DNA from: Microbacteriaceae bacterium
GTDB lineage: Bacteria; Actinomycetota; Actinomycetes; Actinomycetales; Microbacteriaceae
Assembly (NCBI GenBank): GCA_025463545.1
Contig: JAODAR010000006.1
Location: 1-50,344, forward strand
Direction of reading: 5' to 3'
Length of the DNA stretch: 50,344 bases
Shown here: piece after piece, positions 14,843 to 23,790 of the stretch
Layout of the letters: each line of letters starts with the position of its first letter
Position numbering within the stretch: position 1 is the stretch's first letter
The notes under the pieces: generated by a model
Seen by the model: only the letters and a program-made list of their open reading frames with translations
Database searches by the model: none
What the model was told of the DNA's origin: nothing
Made by a program: the position numbers and the translations under genes

Positions 14843-17227
14843 TTACCTGGTGCAGGCCACGTTGCTGAAGCCGGACGCGGCCCCGGTCATCGTGTTCGAG
14901 CAGGAGACCAGGGTGCCGCTGGTGCCGGCGCCCTTCGCCTCGTACAACTTGAAGCCGAAGCCGGCCGCATCCACGGCGCCGGTGTTGCCAGCGAACAGGT
15001 TGCCGAAGCCCCAGCCGGCGGTGGCGCCATTGACCCGGAACCCATGCAGGCTGCTCTTCGTCCCCTTGTTGCCGACGACAGACCAACCGTTGCCGCTGAC
15101 CATGGACCAGGATTCGGTGTGGTTCATGGCTCCGGTGCCGTTGAACGAGTTGCCGCGGATGAGGCCGCCGGTGGTGCCTTCCTTGGCCTCGATCAGGTCC
15201 GCTGTGGTGAGTGAGATGGTGTTCTCGACAACCGCGTTCCGGTCGCTCTGGTCAGGCTTGCAGTCGGTCAGCGCACACCAGTTCGCGTCAGAAGAACCGA
15301 TGTACACGCCCTCGCCGTAGAGGCTTGTCAGCAGGCCGGTCTTGCGGATGGTGTTGCCCACCACCACGCTGTCGGTCGTTTTCGACCGCAGGTGGATTCC
15401 CTCGTACCCGATCGACTCGACCAGCATGTCGGAGATGGTGATGTGGTCGCTCCCGCGCACGGTGACGCCCTTGAGGCCGTTGGTCGCCGTCATTCCGGTC
15501 ACGATCAAGTGCGACGAGTAGTTGACCTGGATCGGCGACTGGTTGTTGGTGATGCCGCCGCCGTCGATCACGGCGTTCCGGGACCCACACAGCCAGATCG
15601 GCTTGGTCGCGGTGCCTTTCGCGGTGAGGTTCATCTGGCCGTTGTACTTGCCGTCCGCCATCTTGATCACGGCGCCGGGGGCTGCCGCCGCGACGGCCTT
15701 CATCAGGTCATTGGCGTTGGAGACGGTCACCGTGGCGGCCGGGCACTTCGCGGAGCGGTAGCTGCCGACCGGTGTGGTGCCGGTCTTCACGGATCCGGTC
15801 GCGGAACGCGGCGACTCGTTACCTGAGGCGTCGACTGCGGTGACCGAGTACTTCTGGGTCGAGTTGGCGGGCACGCCGAGCACCGTGAACGAGGTGCTGC
15901 TCTTGCCGGTCTGGCCGATGAGCGAGTACGCGCCCGATGAGCTGACGCTGTAGACCCGGTAGCCGGCGACGTCGCTCGAGGTGGTTGCAGGCCAGGACAG
16001 CGCGACGTTTCCCGAAGCGTTGGAGGCCGCGAGGCTAGCGGGCTTGGCCGGGGCTGTGACGTCGGGCACAATGAGCGCGTCGATCATCACGTTCTTGCCG
16101 GAGGACGCCGCGTTGGCTTTGCCACTCCACTCCACTTTGAGGGTGTGCGTGGCGTTGGCGAGGCCCGTGCGCGAGAAGACGACCTTCTGGTAAACCGTCG
16201 ACGTGGAATACCGGTCGACGGTGGTCTTGACCCCGTCGAGGTAGACGTTCGCGATGCCGGATGAGGGGGTGAGGCGGCTCAGCCACTGTACCGCGGTGCC
16301 GGTGAAGGTGAGGGTCGCCGACCCGGCGGAGTTCAGGTACTGGCTCGACCCGCCGCTGTCGCTGCCGGAGGCCATCGTGCGCCAGGCGCCGCCGAACTTC
16401 ACCGACGACGAGGTGTTCTCGTACACGCCGACCGGCACGCCCGTGGTGGCGCCGGTGGGCTCCGTCGCGGTGCTGCCAGCCACGGGGCTCGCAACAGGGC
16501 TCTCAACCACTGTGGCAGCCGGTTCGGGACTCGCGTCGGGAGCGGGGACCGGCTCCGGTGCATCCGTTGCTGGTGGCGCCGGGGTTGCCGGCTGCGCGCT
16601 GATCACAGCGAAGGCGTCGATGATCGTGTTCGTGCCGGCGGACGCCGGGTTCTTCAGCCCGGTGCGGGTCACGGTGATGGTGTGCTGGCCCGGCGCGAGG
16701 GTGTCGGTGCCGTAGGCGAGCTTGCGGTACGCCGTTGTTGCCGCGTAGCCGTCGACGGTCGCGACTACGGCGCCGTCGATGCTCACGGTGCTGATGCCCG
16801 ATGAATTGGTCAGGCGGGTCACCCAGCCGACGGATGTCCCGGTGAAGGTATACGACGCGGAGCCAGCCGACGAGAGATAACGGACGCCGCCGCTCTGATC
16901 GGAAAGAGAGGAGGTGGAGTTCCACGCGCCCTCGTAGGCGATATCGCTGGAGGCAGCCGCGATGACCGTCGGGGCGGTGGCAGCCGCGGTGGTTGATGTC
17001 GGGGTGGCGGTGGTGCCCGTGGTCGCGCTCGCCGCAGTGCGGCTGGCTGCATTCGCGGGAGCGGCGGCCAGAGGCGCGAGGGTTCCGATAGCGAGGGCGG
17101 CGACGGTGGCCGCGGCCCCGAGCGAAAGGCGGCGAGCCATGCTGTTGCGAGTGGTGCTGGTGCGAGTCGTGCTGGTGCGAGCCATGCTGCTGTGAGACAA
17201 CCGGCGGGGCGTCGTGCGAATATCCAA
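14843..17227 (-). CDS. Secreted right-handed beta-helix protein with duplicated sugar-binding-like modules and Fn3 domain
   Basis: 794 aa from a TTG at 17227; ATGs at 17185 and 17140 are alternatives, the last giving the neatest signal peptide, and none has a strong ribosome site. A Sec signal ends at APANA (~59). Two homologous ~110-aa beta modules follow (about 95-212 and 272-390), each GAW...SAGSA.YTFTG...W.SRL..SSG and ending NxxIDA. Next come a fibronectin type III domain (~393-480) and a parallel beta-helix region (~500-790) with NTI, NGLKGVTVRGSDHITISDM-type rungs, like pectate lyases and C5-epimerases. It probably binds and cleaves or modifies a polysaccharide outside the cell. It ends the minus-strand operon but has its own promoter gap. 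Confidence 0.85.
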   Translation of the reverse strand: MDIRTTPRRLSHSSMARTSTTRTSTTRNSMARRLSLGAAATVAALAIGTLAPLAAAPANAASRTAASATTGTTATPTSTTAAATAPTVIAAASSDIAYEGAWNSTSSLSDQSGGVRYLSSAGSASYTFTGTSVGWVTRLTNSSGISTVSIDGAVVATVDGYAATTAYRKLAYGTDTLAPGQHTITVTRTGLKNPASAGTNTIIDAFAVISAQPATPAPPATDAPEPVPAPDASPEPAATVVESPVASPVAGSTATEPTGATTGVPVGVYENTSSSVKFGGAWRTMASGSDSGGSSQYLNSAGSATLTFTGTAVQWLSRLTPSSGIANVYLDGVKTTVDRYSTSTVYQKVVFSRTGLANATHTLKVEWSGKANAASSGKNVMIDALIVPDVTAPAKPASLAASNASGNVALSWPATTSSDVAGYRVYSVSSSGAYSLIGQTGKSSTSFTVLGVPANSTQKYSVTAVDASGNESPRSATGSVKTGTTPVGSYRSAKCPAATVTVSNANDLMKAVAAAAPGAVIKMADGKYNGQMNLTAKGTATKPIWLCGSRNAVIDGGGITNNQSPIQVNYSSHLIVTGMTATNGLKGVTVRGSDHITISDMLVESIGYEGIHLRSKTTDSVVVGNTIRKTGLLTSLYGEGVYIGSSDANWCALTDCKPDQSDRNAVVENTISLTTADLIEAKEGTTGGLIRGNSFNGTGAMNHTESWSMVSGNGWSVVGNKGTKSSLHGFRVNGATAGWGFGNLFAGNTGAVDAAGFGFKLYEAKGAGTSGTLVSCSNTMTGAASGFSNVACTR
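17154..17183 (-). repeat. 15-bp tandem repeat near the start of the beta-helix gene
   Basis: Near-identical 15-bp units at 17154-17168 and 17169-17183, with a degenerate copy before them, encode the Ser/Thr/Arg run ahead of the signal peptide. If translation starts at 17140 this repeat is untranslated. Confidence 0.75.
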
Positions 17228-17263
17228 GATCTGAGGGGGCCTTTCCAGTTGTGAGCCGCACCT

Positions 17264-17293
17264 ACCCTAAACGTTGGTTTCTGTGGGTCCAAA
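17264..17293 (-). promoter_or_regulatory. Possible promoter of the beta-helix gene
   Basis: On the minus strand TTTGGA (17293-17288) and TAGGGT (17269-17264) are spaced 18 bp, giving a start of transcription near 17257, about 30 nt before the TTG start. The gap 17228-17364 also holds a 6-3-6 inverted repeat (17349-17363) directly after the GT2 stop. Confidence 0.35.
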
Positions 17294-17364
17294 GTGAGTT
17301 GCCGCTGGTTTCTGGGGTTGCTTGCCCCTTCATCGGGCATTCCTTTCGTTCTGAGGGTCAGAAA

Positions 17365-18465
17365 TCAACCGTTCCGAGTGCCGGCGAGCCGCAGTAGCAG
17401 CCGGTGAAGCGGCAGGGACGACTTCGCGGTGAGGGCCAGCACCAGGCGTTTCCAGTCCCGGGCCGCCAGCAGGTCGACCAGCGTGTTGAACGTGATGCGT
17501 GGGCGCAGCCTGGCGACGAGCGCCTTCCGTTCGGTTCGATCGTATGGCCCGGTCAGGGCGTCCTTCAGGCCGGACAGCGCGATGAATCGCAACTGGAAGT
17601 ACCGGTAGGCGCGGGAGTGCACCAGCTGCGGATCAAGGCCGCGCGCCGCCCGCTCGACAGCCTGGTCGACGAGTGCGAGCGACTCCATCCGCTTCGAACC
17701 GGAGCGCAGGATGGACCCCGACCGCTGGGTGTAGGAGTACAGCAGGTCAGGAATGGCGGCGACCTGTCGCGCTGCGGCGATCAGTTGGGCGACCATGGCG
17801 AGGTCGGAGTGCACCCGCGCGGGAGTGAAGTCGATCCGCTCGGCCAGCTCGCTGCGGAAGAGCTTGTTCCACAGGTGACCGGTGATCTCGCCACCCAGCA
17901 GCATGCGGAACGCGTGCTCTCCCGACACGGGCACCGGCAACCGGGGAGCCGGGATCGGTCGGGTGCGGCCATCCGGATACCGGAACTCGGCGCCGCAGAT
18001 GACCACGTCCGCGCCGGTGCGCCGGGCGGCTTCGACCAGGCGGGCGACGGCATCTGTGGCGGGATGATCGTCCACATCAACGAACCAGAGGTAGGCGCCG
18101 CGCGCCTGCCGCGCGGCGTGCTCGCGGGCACGGGCCACGCCAACGTTGAACGGGAGCCAGTGGAACGTGAGGCGAGGGTGCTGGTCGGCGAGGCGACGGG
18201 CGATGACCGCAGTGGCATCCGTTGAGCCGTCGTCGACGAGCACGATTTCGGTGCTCGGGAACGTCTGTGAGAGCAGGTTGGCAATGGTCGGCTCGAGGTA
18301 GTCGGCCGCGTTGTGCGCCGGGACGATGATGCTCACTGCCGGCCGCTCCACCCCGTCGCCGTCCACCCCGTCGCCGTCCACCCCGTCGCCGTTCAGCCGG
18401 CTGTAGAGCGGGGTGGAAACTGGGGAGGAAGCGGGCGTGGAGGAACGCGTGCGGTTTCTGGTCAT
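17365..18465 (-). CDS. Glycosyltransferase family 2
   Basis: 366 aa. The GT-A core starts with VSIIVPAHNAADYLEPTIAN and IVLVDDGSTDATA, and the metal-binding acidic motif is in LWFVDVDDHPATDA. This is an inverting, Mg-dependent sugar transferase acting at the cytosolic membrane face. The first 40 residues are low complexity, with three GDGVD pentapeptides from a 15-bp repeat, and are probably a flexible extension. The start codon overlaps the upstream pyruvyltransferase stop (ATGA). Confidence 0.92.
   Translation of the reverse strand: MTRNRTRSSTPASSPVSTPLYSRLNGDGVDGDGVDGDGVERPAVSIIVPAHNAADYLEPTIANLLSQTFPSTEIVLVDDGSTDATAVIARRLADQHPRLTFHWLPFNVGVARAREHAARQARGAYLWFVDVDDHPATDAVARLVEAARRTGADVVICGAEFRYPDGRTRPIPAPRLPVPVSGEHAFRMLLGGEITGHLWNKLFRSELAERIDFTPARVHSDLAMVAQLIAAARQVAAIPDLLYSYTQRSGSILRSGSKRMESLALVDQAVERAARGLDPQLVHSRAYRYFQLRFIALSGLKDALTGPYDRTERKALVARLRPRITFNTLVDLLAARDWKRLVLALTAKSSLPLHRLLLRLAGTRNG
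18346..18390 (-). repeat. 15-bp in-frame tandem repeat, 3 copies
   Basis: Units at 18346-18360, 18361-18375 and 18376-18390 differ by at most one base. They encode GDGVD/E pentapeptides in the N-terminal extension of the GT2 protein. Confidence 0.92.
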
Positions 18466-19535
18466 GCCGTCAGCTTCCGGATGTCGTCAGTCAGCCTCCG
18501 CAGGCTGGCCCTGGCGTCCACGACGTGGTGCAGGATCGGATCGCGGCGACCCAGCACATCGCAAGCGATGCGGTCGAGGGCTGCAGCGTCGGCCAGGCCA
18601 GCGTCCACGGACACGCCGGTGATTCCGGCCGCGGCCAGGCTCCGGGTCACTTTGTCGGTGACGCGGTTACCGCCGCTCGCCGAACGATCAAGCGCAAGCG
18701 GCAGGGCGCCCTCAGTCAGGCCCATCACCGCCGCGTGCAGCCGGTTGGTGACGAGCAGCCGGGTGCGCCGGTAGGTACTCCGCAGCTTCTGCTCCTGGGC
18801 GGCGTGGTCGGGTCCGTCCCAGACAATCGCTGTACCGCCGAGCTCCGCCGCGAGTTCCTCCGCGAGGGGGCCGTCACGCAGGATCTGGGCGACCGTCACG
18901 ACGCCCAGGCCGTGCTGGTCGGCGAGCCGGCGGACGGAGCGCGCCCACGTCGCGTCCGGCCGGTCACCGTTGTACCGCACCGAAACGGCCAGCAGGGTGC
19001 GATCTTCCTCGTTCCAGTCGACGGTGAGCGCGTCGTCGGAGGATCCCGCGGCGAAGGCCCAGTCCGGCGCAACCCGGCCCAGGCCCATCGCGGCGCGGCT
19101 CTCGGAGTCGCGCCAGGAGACGATATCGCAGAGTCGCAGGGTCATGCCGATGGGCACCCGCCAGCCACTCCTCCGGCGTATGCCGAAACCGGCATGCACG
19201 GCGTGACCGCCACGCAGCCGCGACGCGAGCAACAGCGGTGCGAGCCGCAGGTACTGCTCGGCGTACGACCGCCGCACCTCGATTTCCCCCGCGTTGAAGG
19301 CGTACACGGATGCTTCGCGCAGGCTGGTCCGCGAGATCTCGCGTCGCCAGGTTGCCGAGGAACGGAACACCCGGTCGGTGTCCGCCAGCCCGAGGGCCCC
19401 GAGGTAGGAGTCGTCGCGCTCGCCGATGAACAGCTGGAGTTCGCCGGCCGGGCGGAGGGCCTCGAGGAACGCTCGTCGCAGCACTGTGTCGCCGACATTG
19501 TCGACCTGGCCGAGGACCGAGGCGAAGATTTTCAT
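18462..19535 (-). CDS. Polysaccharide pyruvyl transferase family protein (copy 2)
   Basis: 357 aa from the ATG at 19535, which overlaps the upstream stop (ATGA); the longer open frame is a shadow. The start MKIFASVLGQVDNVGDTVLRRAFLEALRP and the later block VTNRLHAAVMGLTEGALPLALD correspond to the same landmarks in copy 1 (NIGDVLLRRHLL; SDRLHVLIAAFTEGAVPAG), so the two are paralogues. It is predicted to add a pyruvate ketal to a sugar of the repeat unit. It lies between GT4 and GT2 in a run of 4-nt overlaps. Confidence 0.85.
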   Translation of the reverse strand: MKIFASVLGQVDNVGDTVLRRAFLEALRPAGELQLFIGERDDSYLGALGLADTDRVFRSSATWRREISRTSLREASVYAFNAGEIEVRRSYAEQYLRLAPLLLASRLRGGHAVHAGFGIRRRSGWRVPIGMTLRLCDIVSWRDSESRAAMGLGRVAPDWAFAAGSSDDALTVDWNEEDRTLLAVSVRYNGDRPDATWARSVRRLADQHGLGVVTVAQILRDGPLAEELAAELGGTAIVWDGPDHAAQEQKLRSTYRRTRLLVTNRLHAAVMGLTEGALPLALDRSASGGNRVTDKVTRSLAAAGITGVSVDAGLADAAALDRIACDVLGRRDPILHHVVDARASLRRLTDDIRKLTA

Positions 19536-20737
19536 GGCTGGTCCACCCCGATGGGCGTGGCGGCCGCGGACTTCTCTCCCGTACCGACGGTGCGCCGGAG
19601 CACACTCTCCAACGCGGCCACGCTTGCTTCGACCGAGAACCGCCGCAACCACGGTTCAATCTGCGCCGGGTCGACCGGCAGTCCGGCGGCGCGGACGATG
19701 GCGTCCGCGAGGTCCGAAGCGCCGGCCGAGAGCGCCAGCTCCCCGGTGATTCCGGGCACAATGGCGTCGGCCACTCCGAGCGCGCCCGACACCGCCACCG
19801 ACGGGTATCCCGCTGCCGCCGCCTCGACCAGCACGTTTCCGAATCCCTCGCGGTCGGACGGCAGCAGGATCACGGCATTGTCGCCCACATCAGCGAACCA
19901 GTTCTCCACCCAGCCCTGGTGCCAGAAGTCCACCCCGGCACGGTCGGCCGCGTCCGTCAAGCTCCGCAGCAGGGGCCCGTCGCCGAACGCGACGACTTCC
20001 ACCGGGATGCCGCGCCGAACCAGTTCCGCCGCCGCGTCGATCGCCAGCAGCGGACGTTTCTGCGCCACCAGCCGACAGGCGAGCACAACCTGCAGACCCC
20101 GTTCCACACCCGGCCGCCGCCGCAACGCCGGCCACGCAGCGGCATCCGTTACCCCGTCGGCGCTCACTTTCGCGGTCGCCGGATTCGGCACCACCGTCAC
20201 GCGATCCCCGGCGACCCCGAAGCCGGCCACGAGTTCGGCCGCCACCGGGTGTGAGATCGCGATGACGTGGTCGGCCAGCCGGTACAGCCGCTTAGCGGCG
20301 AGCACCTTGGCGCGGTGCGAGACGGGTGCCCCGGCGAGCCCGAGCGACACGATGTTGCGTTCGCTGATCACCACCTTCGGGCGCTCGGCCGACGGCACCA
20401 TCAGCGATGCTGCGAGCAGCACGAGGTTCGGGTGCGTTTGCAGCGCGATCGCGATATCCGGTTTGGTGGCGACGAGCATGGCGCGTAAGGCGTTCGCCTT
20501 CGCAATCTGTCCCTCCGGCGCCGTGATCCGCAGCAGGCGAACGCCGGCAGGCAGGTGTTGGCGTGGGTTCAGCGAGTCCGATACGAGCACGACCGTCACC
20601 TGGTAGCACCGTTCGGCCAGGGCGCCCATCCAGGTTCGTGCGACGAACTCAGCCCCACCGCCGTGCAGCGACGAGACGACGAAGAGGATCCGTGGGAGGG
20701 GGCGCGCTGACGGGCTGGCGGCTTCGACTGGCGTCAT
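19532..20737 (-). CDS. Glycosyltransferase family 4
   Basis: 401 aa from the ATG at 20737 (overlapping the upstream stop; the longer frame is a shadow). GT-B fold: VSSLHGGGAEFVARTW near the N-terminus, ISERNIVS and HVIAISHPVAAELV in the acceptor half, then VVLACRLVAQKRPLLAIDA and LLPSDREGFGNVLVEAAAAGYPSVA, the donor-binding E-x7-E element. The closest functional analogues by motif are GT4 enzymes of exopolysaccharide repeat-unit assembly. Sugar specificity cannot be read from the sequence. Confidence 0.92.
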   Translation of the reverse strand: MTPVEAASPSARPLPRILFVVSSLHGGGAEFVARTWMGALAERCYQVTVVLVSDSLNPRQHLPAGVRLLRITAPEGQIAKANALRAMLVATKPDIAIALQTHPNLVLLAASLMVPSAERPKVVISERNIVSLGLAGAPVSHRAKVLAAKRLYRLADHVIAISHPVAAELVAGFGVAGDRVTVVPNPATAKVSADGVTDAAAWPALRRRPGVERGLQVVLACRLVAQKRPLLAIDAAAELVRRGIPVEVVAFGDGPLLRSLTDAADRAGVDFWHQGWVENWFADVGDNAVILLPSDREGFGNVLVEAAAAGYPSVAVSGALGVADAIVPGITGELALSAGASDLADAIVRAAGLPVDPAQIEPWLRRFSVEASVAALESVLRRTVGTGEKSAAATPIGVDQP

Positions 20738-23700
20738 AGTGCCTCCTCGTGGATGAGTGCGCCGGCCGGCGTGCCGACCGCTATGCCCTCGGTTTCCGAT
20801 TCGTGCAGCCCGTCGAAGTTCGCGTCCGCCAACCGTTGCACCGCCGTCAGGTGCCCCGCGATCCCGGCGCTCCACCGCGCGCGCTCGGCCAGCAAGTCGT
20901 CGATGAGCGGCACAACGCGTTCCGCCAGGCCCGCGCCGGGTGCCACGCAGAGCCGCTCGCATCCGGCACCGAACAGCTGCATCAGCCCCTCGACCTTTCC
21001 CTGGGTGGACAGCGTGATGGCCGGCACCGCGCTCCACAGCGACTGGATCGCGAGGTGCATCCGTCCCGCCACGACGAGCTGGGCGCGGGCGCACAGGCCG
21101 CGCACCTCGGCGGGTGCCAGTTGGCGTTCGACCAGCACCACCCGGGGATCGCTGACCCGCTCAGCGACAGCCCGGCAGGCGGTCAGGTCGCTCGCGCTCG
21201 AACGGATCACGTGCGGCAGCAGCAGCACCCCGACACCGCGCTCGAGCAGGGCCTGCACGATGGCCGTGAACTCGGTGACCTGGTCCATCGACCGGCCGAC
21301 AAGTCCGCTCGGGTTCACCACGACGTACGGGGGGTGCGGATCGCCGAGCAACTCCGGCACGATTGCACGCTCGACCGTCCGGGCGGAGAACACCGCATCC
21401 GCCGTCTCGGCGATTCCGCGGAGCCCTTCCCGCCTGGCCCGATCGGTTGAGATCGGGTCACGCACGAGCAGCCGCACCCCGGCGCGTCCGGCCCGCCGCA
21501 GTGCCCGCCGCGCCCCGGACCGCGCGTGGCTGTTCCAGCTGAAGCCCAGCACGCGTGCGTCGAGCCCGATTCCCGCCGCCAGCGTGGCGACGTCAGCCCG
21601 GCGGACGGATGCCCGCGCGTCGTAGGCGCCGTCCATCGCGTCTGCGCCGACGACCGTCACCGATCGCGCGTCGCTCACCAGCGCGCCACCTGATCGTGGG
21701 CCACTCGAACGGGAGCCACCTGATCGCGCGCCGCCTGAACGTGAGCTAGCAAGGAGGCGTCCGAGCCTGGCGATGTCGCGCCGGTGCGCGTTCTCAGCAC
21801 CGTGGATCAGCGCCGGCAGCGCGTGCAGCTGGGCCCGGTCGGCGTGTTCGAGCGGCACCCGCAGGTCGTTCAGGGTCCGCACCACGATCAGCACATCACC
21901 GGAGGTGTTCTCGAGGAACGCCTCCACCATCGCCTGGTCCCCGATGTTCCCGCCGCCCGGCGGGGCGATGAGCACATGCCTGCCACTCGCGCCAGCACCG
22001 GCATACGCACCGGCATACGCACCTGGAACCGTCGTGCCTCGCACCGCCCGCCGGAACACCGCCCGGTCGATCGCCGACGTCAGCCCGGACGCCGCAACCA
22101 ATCCGTTCCAGCGGCGCCGACCCCGGCGCCGAGCCAGCCTCACCCGGCGGGTGACCGCTGCGTAGCCGAGGCCCAAAGCCGACTTCGGCCCGGCCGCCGC
22201 CGCACCCCACAGGAACTCGCGGCTCGCCACAATCGAGAGCACGTCCCGGCGGAAGGCCGGCCACACCACCGCGAGGAGCGCAACACACGCCAGCAGCGCC
22301 ATTGCCCCCACCACAAGACTCAGCACCGGCCATCCCGCCGGTAGCCACGCCGTGGCCGCGTACGACACCACGCCCGCAAGACCGTATCCGGCCATAGCGC
22401 GAACGCCGGCCACGAACAGGTCGCGCGCCGGCGCATCCGATACCCGGCTGACCCACCACAGGCTGAGCGGCCACGCCAGCGCCATGCCGATGGAGAACCC
22501 GGCGGCGACGCCGTAGACGCCCCAGAGCGAGCCGACCAGCACGAAGACGATCAGCATCGGGCGGGTGATCAGCGAGAAGTAGAGGTTCTGCCGCATGAGC
22601 CCCTTGGACAGGAACACCCAGTAGGTGGCGTACCCGGCCACCTGGAAGAAGCCCGCAAGACTCAGAATCTGGAAGACCGGCGCCGAACCGATCCACGGTT
22701 CACCCAGCGTGATCAGGATGATCGGCGTGGCCTGCGCCGCGGCGAAGGCGAGGACCACCGTCACCAGGTGAAGCATGATCCGCTGCCCCAGGGTAATGAA
22801 CCGGGCGTAGCGCTCGCCGTCGTCCTGCAGGCGCGACAACACCGGCAGTGCCACCCGGGTGGAGGGGGCGTTGATCTGGTTCAGCGGCAGCAACAGCAAC
22901 TGGAACGCCCGGTTGTACAGGCCCAACGGCCCCGGGCCCAGAGTGGCGCCGATCACCACGGAGTCGACGTTGCGGCTGGCATAGCCGAGCATCTGGGTGC
23001 CGAAGACGTTGGAACCGAAACGGAGAAAATGGCGGATGTCGGTGTTCCGGTGGAAGCCGCGCGGGAACCACCTCGTCACCGGCATGACGATCGCGAGCAT
23101 CAGGACGCCCTGGCTGACCTGCTGCCCGGCCAGCGACCAGTAGCCCCACCCGGTGGTGGCCATCGCGATGCCCACGGTCAGGCCGCCCAGCTGCGCGGCG
23201 ATCTCCGACCCGGTCAGGGCGAAGAAGCGCAGGTTGCGGTTGAGGTCGGCGCGGAACTGGGTGGCCAGCCCATTGAGCAGGAACGTGCACGCGAGCACCT
23301 GCGTCAGCGGCCCGAGTCGAGGGTCGCCGTAGAGGCCGGCGATCAGCCCACTGCAGGTGAACGCGATCGCGGTCAGGGCCAGCCCGATCAGGCTGTTCAC
23401 CCAGAACAGGTTGTCCTTCTGGTTGCGGCTGAGTTGGCGGGCCTGGATCGCCGCGGACGACAGTCCGAAGTCGCGGAACACCTCCCCGATCCCGATGATG
23501 GCGGTGACGGATGCGACGAGCCCGTAATCACTCGGCGACAGCAGGTGCCCGAGGATGATGATCCCGGTCAGCTGCACGGTGATGCGGATCACCTGTCCGC
23601 TCAGGGTTGTGGCTGCGCCCCTCCCGGCGGCGCGGCCGAGGCCGGCCGTGGACTCCGCAGGATCCGTCAGCCCAGCCAGGGACGCGGCCGGCACCGATGT

Positions 23701-23790
23701 TGGCGCTGCGGCTGCGGCTGCGGCTGAGGTGGGCGTTGACGCTGCGGGCGAGCCTGGCGCTGAGGCCCCGCCGCCGGCTTGCCGGCTCAT
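20734..23790 (-). CDS. Fusion: oligosaccharide flippase (Wzx-type) + C-terminal polysaccharide pyruvyl transferase domain
   Basis: 1018 aa from the ATG at 23790, which overlaps the upstream stop (ATGA). After a 50-residue Ala/Pro-rich start, residues ~55-525 form a MATE-like flippase with about 12-14 membrane helices (LSGQVIRITVQLTGIIILG, LVASVTAIIGIGEVFRDFG and others), the WzxC-like type that moves lipid-linked repeat units across the membrane. A basic linker (~550-575) leads to a soluble domain from ~605: VLIAPPGGGNIGDQAMVEAFL, later VVAGRMHLAIQSLWSAVPAIT, the landmarks of pyruvyltransferases. The frame is uninterrupted. The linker has a 12-bp repeat and an RSGG-rich loop. One chain may couple pyruvylation to export. 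Confidence 0.9.
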   Translation of the reverse strand: MSRQAGGGASAPGSPAASTPTSAAAAAAAPTSVPAASLAGLTDPAESTAGLGRAAGRGAATTLSGQVIRITVQLTGIIILGHLLSPSDYGLVASVTAIIGIGEVFRDFGLSSAAIQARQLSRNQKDNLFWVNSLIGLALTAIAFTCSGLIAGLYGDPRLGPLTQVLACTFLLNGLATQFRADLNRNLRFFALTGSEIAAQLGGLTVGIAMATTGWGYWSLAGQQVSQGVLMLAIVMPVTRWFPRGFHRNTDIRHFLRFGSNVFGTQMLGYASRNVDSVVIGATLGPGPLGLYNRAFQLLLLPLNQINAPSTRVALPVLSRLQDDGERYARFITLGQRIMLHLVTVVLAFAAAQATPIILITLGEPWIGSAPVFQILSLAGFFQVAGYATYWVFLSKGLMRQNLYFSLITRPMLIVFVLVGSLWGVYGVAAGFSIGMALAWPLSLWWVSRVSDAPARDLFVAGVRAMAGYGLAGVVSYAATAWLPAGWPVLSLVVGAMALLACVALLAVVWPAFRRDVLSIVASREFLWGAAAAGPKSALGLGYAAVTRRVRLARRRGRRRWNGLVAASGLTSAIDRAVFRRAVRGTTVPGAYAGAYAGAGASGRHVLIAPPGGGNIGDQAMVEAFLENTSGDVLIVVRTLNDLRVPLEHADRAQLHALPALIHGAENAHRRDIARLGRLLASSRSGGARSGGSRSSGPRSGGALVSDARSVTVVGADAMDGAYDARASVRRADVATLAAGIGLDARVLGFSWNSHARSGARRALRRAGRAGVRLLVRDPISTDRARREGLRGIAETADAVFSARTVERAIVPELLGDPHPPYVVVNPSGLVGRSMDQVTEFTAIVQALLERGVGVLLLPHVIRSSASDLTACRAVAERVSDPRVVLVERQLAPAEVRGLCARAQLVVAGRMHLAIQSLWSAVPAITLSTQGKVEGLMQLFGAGCERLCVAPGAGLAERVVPLIDDLLAERARWSAGIAGHLTAVQRLADANFDGLHESETEGIAVGTPAGALIHEEAL
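21997..22020 (-). repeat. 12-bp in-frame tandem repeat, 2 copies
   Basis: Identical 12-bp units at 21997-22008 and 22009-22020 encode GAYA-type tetrapeptides exactly at the junction before the pyruvyltransferase domain of the fusion protein. Confidence 0.85.

Noticed and set aside
17321..17340. TGCCC/GGGCA hairpin downstream of GT2
   Set aside because: A short 5-bp stem without a T-tract; not enough to call a terminator.
20738..21094. Upstream extension of the GT4 gene at 19532-20737
   Set aside because: It is Arg/Gly-rich and antisense-like within the flippase fusion; the ATG at 20737 gives the stop-start overlap and the proper N-terminus.
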